Assembly (NCBI GenBank): GCA_023897205.1
Contig: JAHWDD010000006.1
Span: 3,410,001-3,474,000, forward strand
DNA: 64,000 nt
Reading direction: 5' to 3'
From: Exophiala sp. HKRS030
Taxonomy: Eukaryota > Ascomycota > Eurotiomycetes > Chaetothyriales > Herpotrichiellaceae
This document shows, in pieces, positions 32,676 to 44,842 of the stretch (position 1 is the first letter of the stretch; each line of letters opens with the position of its first letter). The position numbers and the translations under genes were made by a program. The notes under the pieces were generated by a model, which worked only from the letters and a program-made list of their open reading frames with translations, had not been told where the DNA came from and searched no databases.

Positions 32676-33512
32676 ATGTCGAAACCAGCAATTTTACTAT
32701 TTCCGGGCTCGTTTGTTCGTCCAGTACTTGGATATCAACCCATCATTGATCATTTGACAAGGGAAGGATACGAAATCAAAGGTCTTCACCCACCCTCCGT
32801 GGGTCCGGGCCCTCGGCAAGGGCGCGATGGTCCAGCACCAACCATGTACGATGATGCGGCACTGATCGCGACAGAGGCCGAGAAACTCGCAGATGAGGGA
32901 AAGGATGTCATAGTCATCGGGCACTCTTACGGCGGCGTTCCCGTCTCGCAAGCCCCAAAGACCTGAGCAAAGACCAGAGACAAGCACAAGGCAAGCCCGG
33001 TGGGATTGTGCGACTTGGGTATATCACTTCGCTTGTACCGGCACTGGGAAAAAGTGCTGTCGATGTTCTCGGAACCGTGCCCAAAGAAGACCAAGTCAAC
33101 ATCGTGCCTGATGTGAGATGAATCCTAGGTTTGCAAAAACTTGCTAACCAATGAATAGGAAAGTGGATGGATGGTTCACGAGCAACCGGCTGACACAGCG
33201 AGAATTTGCTTGAACAATCTTTCTCCTGAAGCTGGCACGGCGATTGTCGAGCAATTCTCCAAACACTCCTTCCCCAGTTTTACCAGTGAGTTGACCCATG
33301 CCGGATACAAGGATATTCCAGTTTCGTACTTGTTCTGTGAAGAGGATTTATGCATTCCACCAGCCGTGCAGCAGGCGGGAATAGATGAGATCGAGAGAGT
33401 TAGTGGACGAAAAGTCGATGTCACAAGCATTACTGCGGACCATTGTCCAAACTGGACAGCCAAGCAGAAGGTCGTGGAATGGATTTTGGATATAGCAGGA
33501 AAAGCTCAGTAG
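32676..33512 (+). pseudogene. alpha/beta hydrolase with single-base frameshift
   Basis: Exon 1 (32676-33112) and exon 2 (33159-33512) flank a 46-bp intron. The frame gives ILLFPGSFVRPVLGY and VIVIGHSYGGVPVSQAP (nucleophile elbow GHSYGG), then breaks at a four-C run (32953-32956), where the reading frame reaches TGA. One base over, the expected text follows: KDLSKDQRQAQGKPGGIVRL. Exon 1 is 437 nt and becomes 146 whole codons with one extra base. Exon 2 supplies the rest, with YLFCEEDLCIPP (acid region) and TADHCPNW, where the histidine after Asp is the likely catalytic His. These are soluble serine esterase/lipase-like proteins of uncertain substrate. Without the extra base, the product would stop after 96 residues. 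Confidence 0.75.
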
Positions 33513-33827
33513 CATCAGATACTAGATCAACTTGAGAATTTTGCGTCTTCTACACCTGCCGATATGAAAAGTTATTGTTCCGCTCCGAGCGCCAAGACTT
33601 TCATCCGCCCCTCACCAATTCCGGGGCAGGTTTCTCCAATGCATGTTTTGACTTAATGCACATGCTTCCTCCCTCAAGATGAACCATTCATCCATCACAT
33701 TAGAACAAACGCAGCCTATATACACGTACAAGAACATACATGGATATTATCACTAACTTCCAATGATGCCTCCCAACCATAACCAGCAAACCTAAGACCT
33801 CTATCTTCCCTTCCAAGTAACAACGAC
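33513..33827. other. short intergenic region
   Basis: 315 bp between tandem genes; presumed 3' UTR and promoter. Nothing further seen. Confidence 0.5.
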
Positions 33828-34897
33828 ATGACCGAAACCGAGCCTCTATCAAACCACCCCTCATCATCCTCCGCCGCCTCCAACTCCACACAACCTCAAC
33901 CCTCCGCTCCAACGCAGGCCCAAATCTTCGATGCTTTGACTCGCTATCCATTCGACGCAGATGCCGAATATCAAGCTGGTCTGTCGGCGATCCTGGGTCA
34001 CCCAGAGAGAAGGGCAACGGCGGAAGAACTCGCCGACAAGACCGAACTTGTGAGACATGCTGAATGTTTCTATTTCGAGAGGTGAGTGCGGCCTCGGAGG
34101 ATGCAGGGGAGAGAGAATAAACAGTAGGGACGGGACATTGATGACCATCGGTCTGCGGAATGCAGGGGAGACAAACTGCAGCTGGCTGACGGACAGATCG
34201 CAACACATATAGAAAATACAACCTGCCCAGTCCTATCGACGCAACAACATATTCCGCATGGCTAAGTCAACGCTCTGCCTCGCAGCAACAACAACCCTCA
34301 TCCCAACTTCCATCCGATGCAGCCATCCTCGAAGCACCACCAGAAGTACAACTCACCACCGCTCCCGCTCCCGCACCCACACCGGTACCCGCGCCACCTT
34401 CCCAGCCAGTGCCTGCGACAGCAGCAGCAGCAGCTGACCAACAACCACCACCATACCCAACCTCGTTCGCCGCGATCGTCGACCTGATAACACGGAACAT
34501 CCCCGTACCAGGAATCGAAGAGATTCCGCCGACAGTGCTGGAACCCGGGTCGAGCAAAGTCGACAAGACGCCAAGGCGGCGGAAGCCTTGGGAGAAGGAC
34601 GACCATGAAAGCGTAGACATTGGTGGCGGCCAACAGGAATCACAAAGTGTGTCTGCTACAAGTGGCGACACAGGAAACACCACATCACGTCCTGTCGGCA
34701 ACGACTTGGAGAATCAGGAAACAAGGGGCAATTCTGGCAGCGTGGGCTTGTCTGAAACGTCCGCCGGTGTGACTACAAATCAGGACACTGCCAGCTCTGG
34801 GATCGACATCAATGGCCATCGTGAAACGGGGACCGGCGTAGTGAATATCCTCAAACCCAATGCCGTTCCGGACAGCGGTTTGTTGGGGAAGGATTGA
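33828..34897 (+). CDS. PEX14-like HTH/KPWE-domain protein
   Basis: Two exons (33828-34081, 34213-34897; 131-bp intron) give 312 residues. An N-terminal helical segment (AQIFDALTRYPFDADAEYQ..AECFYFERKYN) resembles the PEX14-like helix-turn-helix region. A Pro/Ala/Gln-rich linker leads to YPTSFAAIVDLITRNIPVPG followed by IEEIPPTVL and RRRKPWEKD, the KPWE domain described for fungal peroxisomal PEX14-like proteins. The C-terminal third is polar and low in complexity. A role in peroxisomal import is suggested by the domain name only; the protein lacks the membrane segment and coiled coil of true Pex14. It marks the change from the accessory block to conserved genes. Confidence 0.78.
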
Positions 34898-35619
34898 ATG
34901 TCCATTTATAAACGCCATGTCTATGATAATGATGTTTACGAGTGTGACGGCTCCATCGACCTGCAAACGTACTTTTTGCTAGATCCGATCACAACATCGA
35001 GATCACGTTCAACAAACGAGTCTTGGTTGTGGGGAGATGGATGCCTCGGAGCTTCATCCTATGACTCAGTTGACCAGAAGCATAATCTTTTACAACTGTT
35101 GTGATCTCATTCAATTTTATGCTGGGCTACATACATGCCATGTACTGTCCATCGTCATTCTCGACGCCGTGTCAAGGACTTGATATCCGGATACCCTCCA
35201 CGCCTTCCTGCTAACATGATTCCACTAACTCGAAATACTAAAATGTCTTTGATCAATCTGTGATTGCATGTAACACGACTGTTACCTACTCTTCGAGAAC
35301 CAGTCAGTCGCGTGGGATTGTTCAGCCAAGATACTCTTGTCTTGGTCAAGATGGACAAGTATTGTTTGATAATGTTTTCGAGTAGAAGTTTTAATAAGAA
35401 ATAAACCGATATTGTAAGCCAACATGCCATCCTGAGGTGGTGTGATTGGACGAATTGAGGGTTTTCGCTGCTGTCCTACCCTGCTGTAGAGCGAGTATTC
35501 CAAGCCATAGGAAATGCTGAATTTGTATGGACAATGTGTAGAATACCGTGCAATTCGACAGAGATGTTCAATAAGTAGATGAGATAATTGACAGGTCGTT
35601 TGCAATGCAGCCAACACCG
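34898..35619. other. intergenic region between convergent genes
   Basis: About 720 bp between the ends of the KPWE gene and the PUF gene. Presumably 3' UTRs; one CCTCGG hexamer at about 35045, of no evident meaning there. Confidence 0.45.
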
Positions 35620-38272
35620 TCAACGATAACGAGCCCACTGGTTACGTGGTTGACCTGGTGCACCGAATGGGTTCACCGCTGCACCTGGTCCTGGTCTTGT
35701 GACGGAGTTGGGGTTGCAACAAAGCATAGCAACGCGAGAACCAAATTTGGAGCCACGCAGAGACACCATGTGCTTGCGAATGTGGACTGCGACTTGTTCT
35801 CGTTGATGGTGATGAGTATTCATCAAGATCCACTGAATGAGATAATTGCCATATTGATCCCCGGCAATGTCAATCAACGGGATGCGTGGTCGATCCGGGT
35901 GCGCAGTTGTGATGACGCTCAAGTATCGATCCAAAAATTCCGGTCCACCAATCTTGAGGCACTTCTCAACGACTTTGGAAGCAAATTGATCGATGCTGTA
36001 ATTATACGCATTGAGTAGAATGTGGTCGATAACACGGCGTTTGTCCGGAGGAGATCCGTGCTCACACAGGTGTTGGATACACCAGTTACCAAATTGGCCA
36101 TGAGCAATCAGGTCAATGTTCTTGATGACTTCTTCAATTGCCGGTCGCTTCTCGTCTTCAACACAGTTTTCGAATATGTTCTGAACGACAAGACTTCCCG
36201 TCTCACCCAGGGCGACTTCGTGCCACATACCACGTAAAGCGTCGTTGACCTTCAGCATGATTTGTGGTGGTTCACCACTCCATCTGAGTTCAAACAACTT
36301 CTGCCAGACATGGCAAGCATAACGATGAATGACAGTGTCCGGGATACGTCGAAGCAGTTCACGGACCATGTCGGCCTTGTGGTCCTCTGGTACAGAATCA
36401 AATGCTTTCTGGACAACGTGACAGCCAAATGGATCCATACTGAGCGAGAGAACATTGCCGTTGATTGCATCGGCAATGGCGATCACCTGCTCTGGGGTTC
36501 CATGTTCAAAACAACGCTGAACTAAGAAGTTGCCAAATCTGTTGATCATAAGTGGATAGGCTTGATTGACGATTGATTCGACAATCTCAAACTTTTGCTC
36601 GGCTGTGCCCACTTTGAGTTTCTGTTGTAAGAAGATACTGGCTTGCTGATCATTATTGCAAACGATCTTGTCAACAATATACTTCCAATCACAAGAGACA
36701 GATTTGTCCAGCAGGCGCCGGTAATTCATTGGCTCGAGGGAAGTGACATATGTCTGACCACCTAATCCACCGCCCTGTAGAGTATTAGCATTGAAAAACC
36801 GTTAAGGTAGGATTCGGCCTTACCGAGATTGGCCATGTAGTAGTAGGGGCCTGTGCAGAAGATGATGGGAAGTCGGCCACTGCAGGTGAGATAGGCGGAA
36901 GTCCACGTTGCTGGTAATTATATTGATTGGCAGCAAACCCCAACGGTGCAGTGATCGGGGGCGAGGCGAGGGCTGACGATGGTTGCGAGAAAGTTCCCAG
37001 CGCAGTCATTCCATCATTCACGGCGTTCGTGTTGATACGGAGTTGGTTGCCGTTACGCCTAATTCCAAGCTGAGAATTGTAGCCCATCAAATCGCTGCTC
37101 ACATAGGGGGTTGCAGCATTTGGGCCAGGCAAATTGCGACTTTGCTGGAAACTCGGCTCCACCGGAGAGATTGGGTTAGCGCCATACACACTATTGTATG
37201 CCTGGCCAGAAAGACGAATATCTCGCGCGTTGGTATAGGTTGGGCCAGCAAGATTCGGACTCGGCAAGCTTGCCATGGAAGGAGATGAATTTTGCCAAAT
37301 GCCACGACCACGATTGAAATTGCCAGTCAAAGCCTCAGCTGTGTCGTTCGGTAGCTGCAAGTTGTCGTGAGCAGGCCAATTATCTGCATTAGAGGTGAAC
37401 GGACGGGCGGAGGCATTGAATGCACTCTGCAAATGACCAATAGTGTGTTCAGAAATATCATTGGAAGCTCCAAAGTCACCAAATTCAGAAGGAGGACCCA
37501 TAGCTTGATCCATAGTCTGTTTCAAGGTACGAGTCTCGGCGAGTTCCTGTTCCTGGCGAGAGATGACTGATCTAGCAGCTTCGAGTTCCTGCTTAACGCG
37601 GATGATCTCAGCAGTCTCTCCTTTGGTGGCCAAGACTGAATGAAGGGGTGCGGTCGGTTTGCCAGTATTGGCCAGGACGCCACTGTCGGAGCTGGACGAG
37701 CCACTTCCGGAGACAGAGCGGTATCCATCCGAGCTCGAATGATTCTTGATTTCATCTTCTTGTTTCTTCAGTGCATTGTTCTGATCATGCAAATTGTTCA
37801 ATAGTCTGTCTAGAGAGGCGTTCTCGTGGCTAGGCTTTCGAGTATCGTTCAGCTTAAGGCGAGCTAGGATATCCTCCATATTTGTCGTTGAAACTTCAGG
37901 ACCGTCCACCGTTGGCTGGCATCGATGTCAGTGATGGGAAAGGATTTAGAAAAGGAGCTTCCTCACCTTGTCTTTACGTTTGACGGGCTGAATGTTGTTC
38001 AATTTGTCGTTTTGTAGGACTGCAAAAGGAGGCCGGGTATTTCCTGCGTTTGCTGTAATCTGTTTGTGAATTAGCAAAAGAAGTTGTGGATTTGGCCAGA
38101 GAACATGAAGAGAATCAAACATGGTGATTGACCTAGAGAGCAAAAAGCGTACCTTGACTGATTTGGCATTGACGACTGTAGATTCTTCCGCTGCATCAGG
38201 TCTGACTTTGATCGTAGGAGTCGGTTTTCGAGTCGACGATCTTGGCGAGCCGTTGGAAACCAAACTCGCCAT
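35620..38272 (-). CDS. Pumilio/PUF-family RNA-binding protein
   Basis: Four exons (38272-38153, 38059-37967, 37915-36824, 36774-35620) give 819 residues. The C-terminal 370 residues hold the Puf repeats, each with the core N/S-x-x-x-x-Q-type RNA contacts: NRFGNFLVQRCFE, DPFGCHVVQKAFD, HRYACHVWQKLFE, GETGSLVVQNIFE, GQFGNWCIQHLCE, DQFASKVVEKCLK, DQYGNYLIQWIL and SKFGSRVAM. The N-terminal half is Ser/Asn/Pro-rich, with a short coiled coil (EIIRVKQELEAARSVISRQEQELAETR in two parts). PUF proteins bind 3' UTR elements and repress or localise mRNAs in the cytoplasm. Intron 1 is 93 bp, a multiple of three, and open in frame, so a longer isoform by 31 residues is possible. The start follows a normal MASLVSNGSPRSS. 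Confidence 0.92.
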
Positions 38273-38789
38273 GGGTAATCAGATTCAGGTAGCAGACGTG
38301 GTTTCCAGGTGATCCCGTAGGATAGGTATACAGCCAAAGGCCAATCTCTGGCAAAGCAAATCAAGATTTTGAGATGAGTGCGTGTTCTGTCATCGATCCG
38401 CGCCCCAGATCTAGATCGAAGGAGTAGAAGAGGAAGATGCAGGGAGAACGGAAGAGAAGGTGATGGGGTGGATGATGGCGAGGGAAGGTTAGCAGAAGTG
38501 TGAAGTGCAAGGCGGCAGGCAGTGGGTGAAGAGAAGTCAAATGTGAAGACCGTAACATAAAACTGGTAAGTGTTCCTTCCTGTTCTCACACTACCTTTGT
38601 TCCTTCCCTGTCTTCAGTCTACACGTGCAGTGCAGGTGCAACGTGCAGTGCAGGTGCAGCGTGCACTGTGCACTGCATGTGCGCTCGGTTGGAGATTTCA
38701 GATTTGCAGCAACTTTTGGGCTATGGTATGGAGGATTCACCCACTCCAGCTGGATTCACGTCCGTACGGGTGACATCTCAAGCTGCACT
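38273..38789. promoter_or_regulatory. promoter/5' UTR of the PUF gene and 3' flank of the hydrolase gene
   Basis: About 520 bp with an unusual GTGCA-rich repeat patch at 38623-38680 (listed separately) and a purine-rich stretch at 38400-38540, which is pyrimidine-rich on the PUF sense strand. Confidence 0.45.
38623..38680. repeat. 18-bp direct repeats with GTGCA/TGCAC half-sites
   Basis: Two perfect adjacent 18-bp copies (ACGTGCAGTGCAGGTGCA) at 38623-38640 and 38641-38658, followed by a diverged third copy with inverted TGCAC units. The patch can pair with itself into small hairpins. Confidence 0.8.
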
Positions 38790-41538
38790 TCATGGAAGAT
38801 ACGAGCCTGATGATATCTTCCAGGCATGGTCAAAGAACCCCATGGCCAGTGTACCCGCATGACCCTTCCACCTCGCCGCATTTCCAAGAATCACAAAATC
38901 AGGTTGGCCTACTCCACTCAGAGTTGGTACAAGTCTGGTTGCCTGGTCAAGACCGATACTGTCGAATCCCCAAACCACCAATTCCAGTCGCTCATCTGAA
39001 AGCGGACGTAGCCAGATCCCTCCAAGTCCAGAGGCATGTGGAATTCTGATTCGCTCCAAACCCCTTGTGGTTATGACGAGACTTTCGTCTCGAATCTCAA
39101 TTGGAAATTGAGCAGTTCGAGAGAGTGATTGAGCTGTACCCTGCAAAAAAGTTATCAGGTTGCTTTGCCCGTAACTGATATTTTCATATTCGGATATCGA
39201 AACCACTTGTGCGTCTGCGCCAAAGTATTGTAAGAAATTTCGACTGGCTTGAACGGCGTGCTTGAGGGTACCATTTGAGGTATAGACTAGTTGAAATGGA
39301 GCACGAGTCCGAAGAATCGCGTCCGAACTCCCTCTCTGCCTCCCATAACGTTGTTCTTCAGAACGCCAGTCCAACGCAACTTCACGGCTCCAAAGATCTG
39401 GCTCACGTTTGACAAACATGGTCGAATTGTTTGCTGAATCCAGTTCAAAGGGATACATCATCCCATCGATGATGATTTCATCAGCACTGTCAATCAGATT
39501 CTGGTCATGGACGATATGCAGTCGATGTACGTTCGAAGTCCGTAAATGCCACACCGTACTGTTTTTCGACTTTTCAATAGTCACCTCGATTTTGCCAAGG
39601 CGATCAGGCGACAATAGCTGATCAACGAAAACACCATATCGCGAGCCCATATCATCGCTGTTCGGAACTATGAAGGTAAACTGCTTGGGCCGCAGCTTTG
39701 AAGGGTCACCACTTTGCAGAGTTGACATGTAGAACTCGACCAGACCAGGTGTAGTCATTGCTCCGTCAAACCAATGGCCCTTGTTCAACAATTCTGAGTA
39801 GTTCACTTGTTGTCCAGCCTCTGTCAACAATGTGTTCATTAACCGAGAGTGATATGGAGGCACATTGTCATCTGCGGAGCCATGCTGTTGAAATAAAGAC
39901 AGCCCGACCAGATTCTCCACTAGAAGCTCATGGCGAAAATTGCTCCGAGACGATTGCAATATCGCACTTTGCAAAGGATCCGCTTCCGTCCACAAAGCGT
40001 ACGGGACATAATTCTCGATCGACAGATAGCCCGAGGCAGCAGCTGCGGCAAAGACCCGATCCGGCTGGTGCGATGCATAGTACCATGTTCCTTGACCTCC
40101 ATTCGAATGCCCTGTCACCAATACTTTGTTGACAAGGACACCGGGTCCTGTCCAGTTTACCTTTTCGATCCATTGTGGAATCATCAATAATGCGGCTTGA
40201 ACATCTGCGAAACCCCAAGTATGCCAATCGTCGCTACTCCATTGGCTCATACCCGTCGGAAAGAGAAGCCAGGCTGGAAGGTCAGGTACTTCATCGAAAG
40301 ACGCACGAACTTGAGCGCTGTCTGCTTCCACTCCAGCACCATGAAGATTCACGAGCACTCGCAACTTCTGGCCTGCGATGGATGTTACTGATCTAGAAGG
40401 AGGCCTCAAAATTGCATAGGAGACGGTCCCACTCGAGTGAAGAAAAGTAACCTTTTGCACTGAGTGGATATCAACATGCTGTAAAGGTATCCGAAATGAT
40501 GAGGTCTGCTTTCCCGAACCTTCGGCCATAAAATCCAGGGCTAGCTGGATAGAATCGAGAAGCCCAACCTCGAACTCTAGACGCAACCTGACAGGTCGAG
40601 TTTGGCCAGGGGCAAGCCAGATATCGTCGTCAAACAGAATCGATATGTTTTGTCGCCCGGGCACGTTCAGCAGATGAACAGCTTGAATTTTGATCCACTG
40701 ATCTGCCTGATTCCCAACCATCAAGCTCCCAAAAGGACTGCAAAAATGACCGTCTATGACATCGGGGAGCATGATGCCTTCCCTATCAATGCGAACATCA
40801 TCCGAGATCAAAATGACCTCAACCAATGCCCGAAGAATGGGCGGGAAAGCCCCACCAACAGCACGTACATCACCAACCAACCGCACACTGATAATGTTCA
40901 CGCCAGGCAGCAGATATACCACGGCTGGTGCTCGTCTGAACGCATAGAAGTCCCCGCCGAAGAAGTGCTCGTCATTAATCCAGAATTCCAGAATATTATC
41001 AGTATACAGTAGCACTTTCTGCTTAGACGACAGAGAATTGTATAATTCACCTTTGACCCACGTTTGGAACTGAAAAGCGGACCAGCCATATATCTTCTGG
41101 GAGAATTGCCAGTCAACGTCAGGATAGCCAATGGTTAACTCCACTGAAGCACTATTCTCGGTTTTGTGGGCGTCGAAGAATCGTCGTTCCCATGTGACCG
41201 TCGCATTCTTAACAAGAGGGCTGTGATACCTGATGTTATCATCTTTTGACACATTATGTATGCCACCATAGCGCTCTATGGGGTCTGCGCCCCAGACTGC
41301 TTCTGTGTGCTGTCAGCACGTGATACGAACCTCTTCGGAAATAACATTATATACCTCGAGTTCCAATCCGAAATGGGCCAATAGAATGCCATATTGGAGA
41401 AAATGCGAGTTCTCGATTGACTATTGAGTCGCCGAGCAGTACGCTAGGCAGCTGGAGTTCTGGCTGGAACTCGTGATAAAGACTGCAAGCAGCACTTAAG
41501 ACGAAACTCACAAGTACGATTGCGTATATCCTCATCAT
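38790..41538 (-). CDS. large secreted alpha/beta hydrolase (prolyl-oligopeptidase/esterase-like)
   Basis: Two exons (41538-41355, 41302-38790; 52-bp intron) give 898 residues. Exon 1 encodes a signal peptide (RIYAIVLVSFVLSAACS). The centre holds an alpha/beta-hydrolase catalytic domain: an oxyanion-side LVNLHGAG, the nucleophile elbow VTGHSNGGQGTW (Ser near residue 461), an acid region HGSADDNVPPYHS and a histidine in NKGHWFDG. Many NxS/T sites agree with secretion. The first 370 residues are beta-rich with no family I recognise; the C-terminal 300 residues also lack a clear match. Likely roles are extracellular peptidase or esterase. The start is supported because the exon junction continues as EAVWGADPIERYGGIHNV, a conserved-looking segment. 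Confidence 0.78.
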
Positions 41539-42139
41539 GGCAAAGCATACCTAAGATCCATGATCTTGTCTAGGCTACCTCGAAAACAGGAAAATAGCCA
41601 CAGCGCCAAACGATTGACGACGTCTCTTGTGTAACGAGGGAAGTCTTAGGACTTTCCATGTACGCCCATGCTCGAAGCAGCATCAGTCATGGTCGGTCTG
41701 TCGACAAGCCTGACTCAGGGATCATTGTTTTTCCGAGCATTACACTTCTCCTACCAAATCGGGATAGCGTCAGAGATTACACGCAATGCTTTCGCAATCA
41801 TTGACTGGCTGTCAAAGGATGTGGCGTACTTCTGAATTAAACCTCAGCCCTGCGCTATTGGGTTACAATCAGACGAGATCTTTCAAGTTCTTAGTCCCTT
41901 CTCATTCAACAGTGTCCTTTGTCAAGCGGGTGTCTTGCATCACTTTCGCAAAATTCTCCAGTTCACACTCTTTGTCGGGTCAAGACCTTCCATCGAGTCG
42001 ACACGTCTAGTTCTACGGTACGGACGTTATGGCAACTTCAGTCCGTACGCCCTGAGATCCAGTTACGTTCTTTACCAGGAGCAAATGCCATAATAAAGAT
42101 CAATCTTGATCCCATCCTTCGTTCACATCCTCCTCGACT
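41539..42139. promoter_or_regulatory. bidirectional promoter region, hydrolase / phosphate-sugar translocator
   Basis: 601 bp between divergent start codons. No coding frame or repeated motif noted. Confidence 0.5.
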
Positions 42140-43796
42140 ATGAGCACCACCATGACACACAGTCCTGAACCTAGAACGGTCATCCAACGATCATTATCTC
42201 CCCACAAAAATCCCGAAAATCCTTATACTCACGAGCGGTTTCCCTCCTTTGACGCTGGTCGCACCAGTTTTCAGCTCAATAGCGGTTCGGCAATTATTGA
42301 AAGTCCCTCAGATGTCACTCCTCCGTTGGGCCAACATCCCCATCCAGATTTCAAATGGCCGTCTCGCAAGATGAGCCAGAGGCTGCGCGACGCACGTCCT
42401 CCTGGAGTGTATGGACACCGGTCCAAAAAGAGTGTTAGCGAAGCAATCAACAAATTCCGCACGCGGCAAGGTAGTGTCAGTGAGAATGCGCAAGAACTTG
42501 CCGAGGCTTTGAAGGCGCCGGTATCTTATAAGCTGATCGTAAGGATAAACCATGGCCCCGCGTGAAGTTTACTAACATTCCCAGATCCTGTGCATCACTT
42601 GGTACATGACATCCGCGCTGACGAACACCTCCTCGAAATCAATTCTCAACGCATACCCAAAACCAGCCACCTTGACAATCCTCCAATTCTTCTCCGTCTT
42701 CTCCTGGTGTATAATCCTTACTGCATTATCATCGGTATTCCCTGCCATAAAGAAGGCAGTACCAGCGTTAAAGAATGGCTTGCGACGTCCGACATGGGAT
42801 GTCATATACACCGCACTTCCGCTCTCAGTCTTCCAGCTGTTGGGACACCTGCTGAGCTCATACGCCACTGAAAAAATTCCGGTTTCATTGGTACATACCA
42901 TCAAAGGACTTTCGCCATTGTTCACGGTCCTGGCGTATCGTATCGTGTTCCGCATCAGGTACAAGCGAGCCACGTATCTATCGCTTATACCGCTGACCGT
43001 GGGGGTGATGCTTGCATGCTCAACCGACTTCTCCACCAACTTCTGGGGCATCACTGCCTCTTTCATCGCAGCAATTGTTTTTGTCACTCAGAATATTTTC
43101 TCTAAAAAGTTGTTCAACGAAGCATCACGAGCCGAAGCAAACAACCAGACACATCCTTCTCGAAAATTGGACAAGCTCAATTTGTTGTGCTATTGTTCAG
43201 TCGGCGCATTTATGTTTTCAGCGCCGGTTTGGATATACACTGAGGGACTTGAGATCATGCAGGATGTATGGCGAGACGGCTCGCTTTCTCTTTCAACCAA
43301 AAAGGGTACACTGGACCATGGAGAACTCATGTTGGAATATATCTTCAATGGTATATTTCATTTCTTCCAAAACATTATGGCCTTTGTGCTCTTGTCGATG
43401 ATGTCTCCCGTGTCATACTCGGTCGCTTCACTTATCAAGCGGGTATGGGTGATCGTGGTGGCGGTTATCTGGTTTCGAAGTTCCACCACCAGGATTCAGT
43501 TACTTGGAATCGCCCTCACCTGCGTTGGCCTTTATCTTTACGACCGGACGAGTACAGAGGACGCTGCAGAACGGCGGACTAAGGCTGACCATTTCCGGCA
43601 CAAAACGGCATTATTACCAGTGACGGAGGTGCAGACGCCAGGAATCCAAGATAACTATGCTCTGAAGGAAGGTCGGGTGGAAATGCAGTCCAAGAGATAC
43701 GATGACCAGAATCGAACACATGAAACAAAGTCAGGGTGGCTTGCGCCTGGAACCAAACAAGAGAGCACCTGGGTTGATGGCGGAGAAAAATCATAA
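42140..43796 (+). CDS. triose-phosphate-translocator family carrier (Sly41/SLC35E-like)
   Basis: Two exons (42140-42538, 42585-43796; 46-bp intron) give 536 residues. A polar N-terminal region of about 130 residues precedes ten or so hydrophobic segments of the drug/metabolite transporter fold. Family landmarks are NTSSKSILNAYPKPATLTILQF, VSLVHTIKGLSPLFTVL, VTQNIFSKKLF, FHFFQNIMAFVLL, VSYSVASLIKRVWVIV and a closing IALTCVGLYLYDR. These resemble yeast Sly41 and the plant phosphate translocators that exchange phosphorylated sugars for phosphate. Location is probably ER or Golgi. A hydrophilic C-terminal tail of about 80 residues follows. The splice adds ILCITWYMTSA, completing the first span, so the intron call is firm. 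Confidence 0.92.
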
Positions 43797-44842
43797 ACGG
43801 AAGGATGAAAGACATGTATCACTAATTGTATGCACAGCGCAGGCGTCGGGAGTCATGGTCTGTTGGCATTTCGGATATATGTGTGATAATATCTGAGTCC
43901 AAACCTGGGAAACATTAGACAAATAGATTTGTGATCTTTGATGTATTTCCGCAAGTCAATGGGGCAACAGAAGGACGAGTAGCATCAGCTCTGATATACT
44001 CCCCCAATAACGATGGATAATTTTGATTCATGGAGATGGCCTTACAAAGGATGGGATAATTTGTAGCGACCGTCGGTAAGGAACAAAAGCATCATTGGAA
44101 GCAAGTCCTTGCAAGCTCCAGCTACGGCGCAGAAATGAGATTCATCTTGGAAACACGTTGCAGAGGAGAAAGAGAGATGTGCAAATGTTCTGTATAAGAA
44201 TGACTGCGACTCTGGCTCCTACAATAAATCATGTCCGTGAATGAGTTTATATTGTAGAGAAGAGAAGAAGGGAACAAGATGAAAGGACGAAAAAAGTTGA
44301 TGACAGTGGCAGTGCGAGAAGATGCCAAGCCCCGACCACGAGGTTTAGTGGATATATCCACCAATCATAAAACGAGTGTATTTGGGAGGACAGAGATGCT
44401 GACTAAGTGACCAAGTCTCTCTATCCGCGCGAGGTTACGAATTAAGGGAGATGCCCGCCTAAGGAGCCCCTTAGGCTTTCCCTAAGAGCAGGTCTTGGTG
44501 CCTAGAAGCTTAACTAACTAATGTCCACGGAGCACGGGCGAAGCACCTGCCCACCCAAAACCCGCCCGCCCTCAAGGCAAACCGCGGCCGAGAGACACTA
44601 TACCCAATTCGGACCTGACACTCTCGCTCCCTTCTTCGTCAGCCCCCGGACACCCACGCATGCTGATGAGTGTGCACCGACAACCGTCTTTTCCTTGATC
44701 GATTGCTCCTCGTCGACTTGCTTCTTCTGCGATTTCTTCTTTTTCGACGACAATGACTTGATAGTCGTCCACTTTCTGCTATAATATCCCCTGCTCTTCT
44801 TCCACCTCGTCAACCCGCCGTTCCACGACATCCGCATCCATC
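43797..44842. other. intergenic region, no gene seen
   Basis: About 1.05 kb upstream of the CDC50 gene. The last 300 bp are C/T-rich as expected of a promoter/5' UTR. Short frames lack signatures. Confidence 0.5.
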
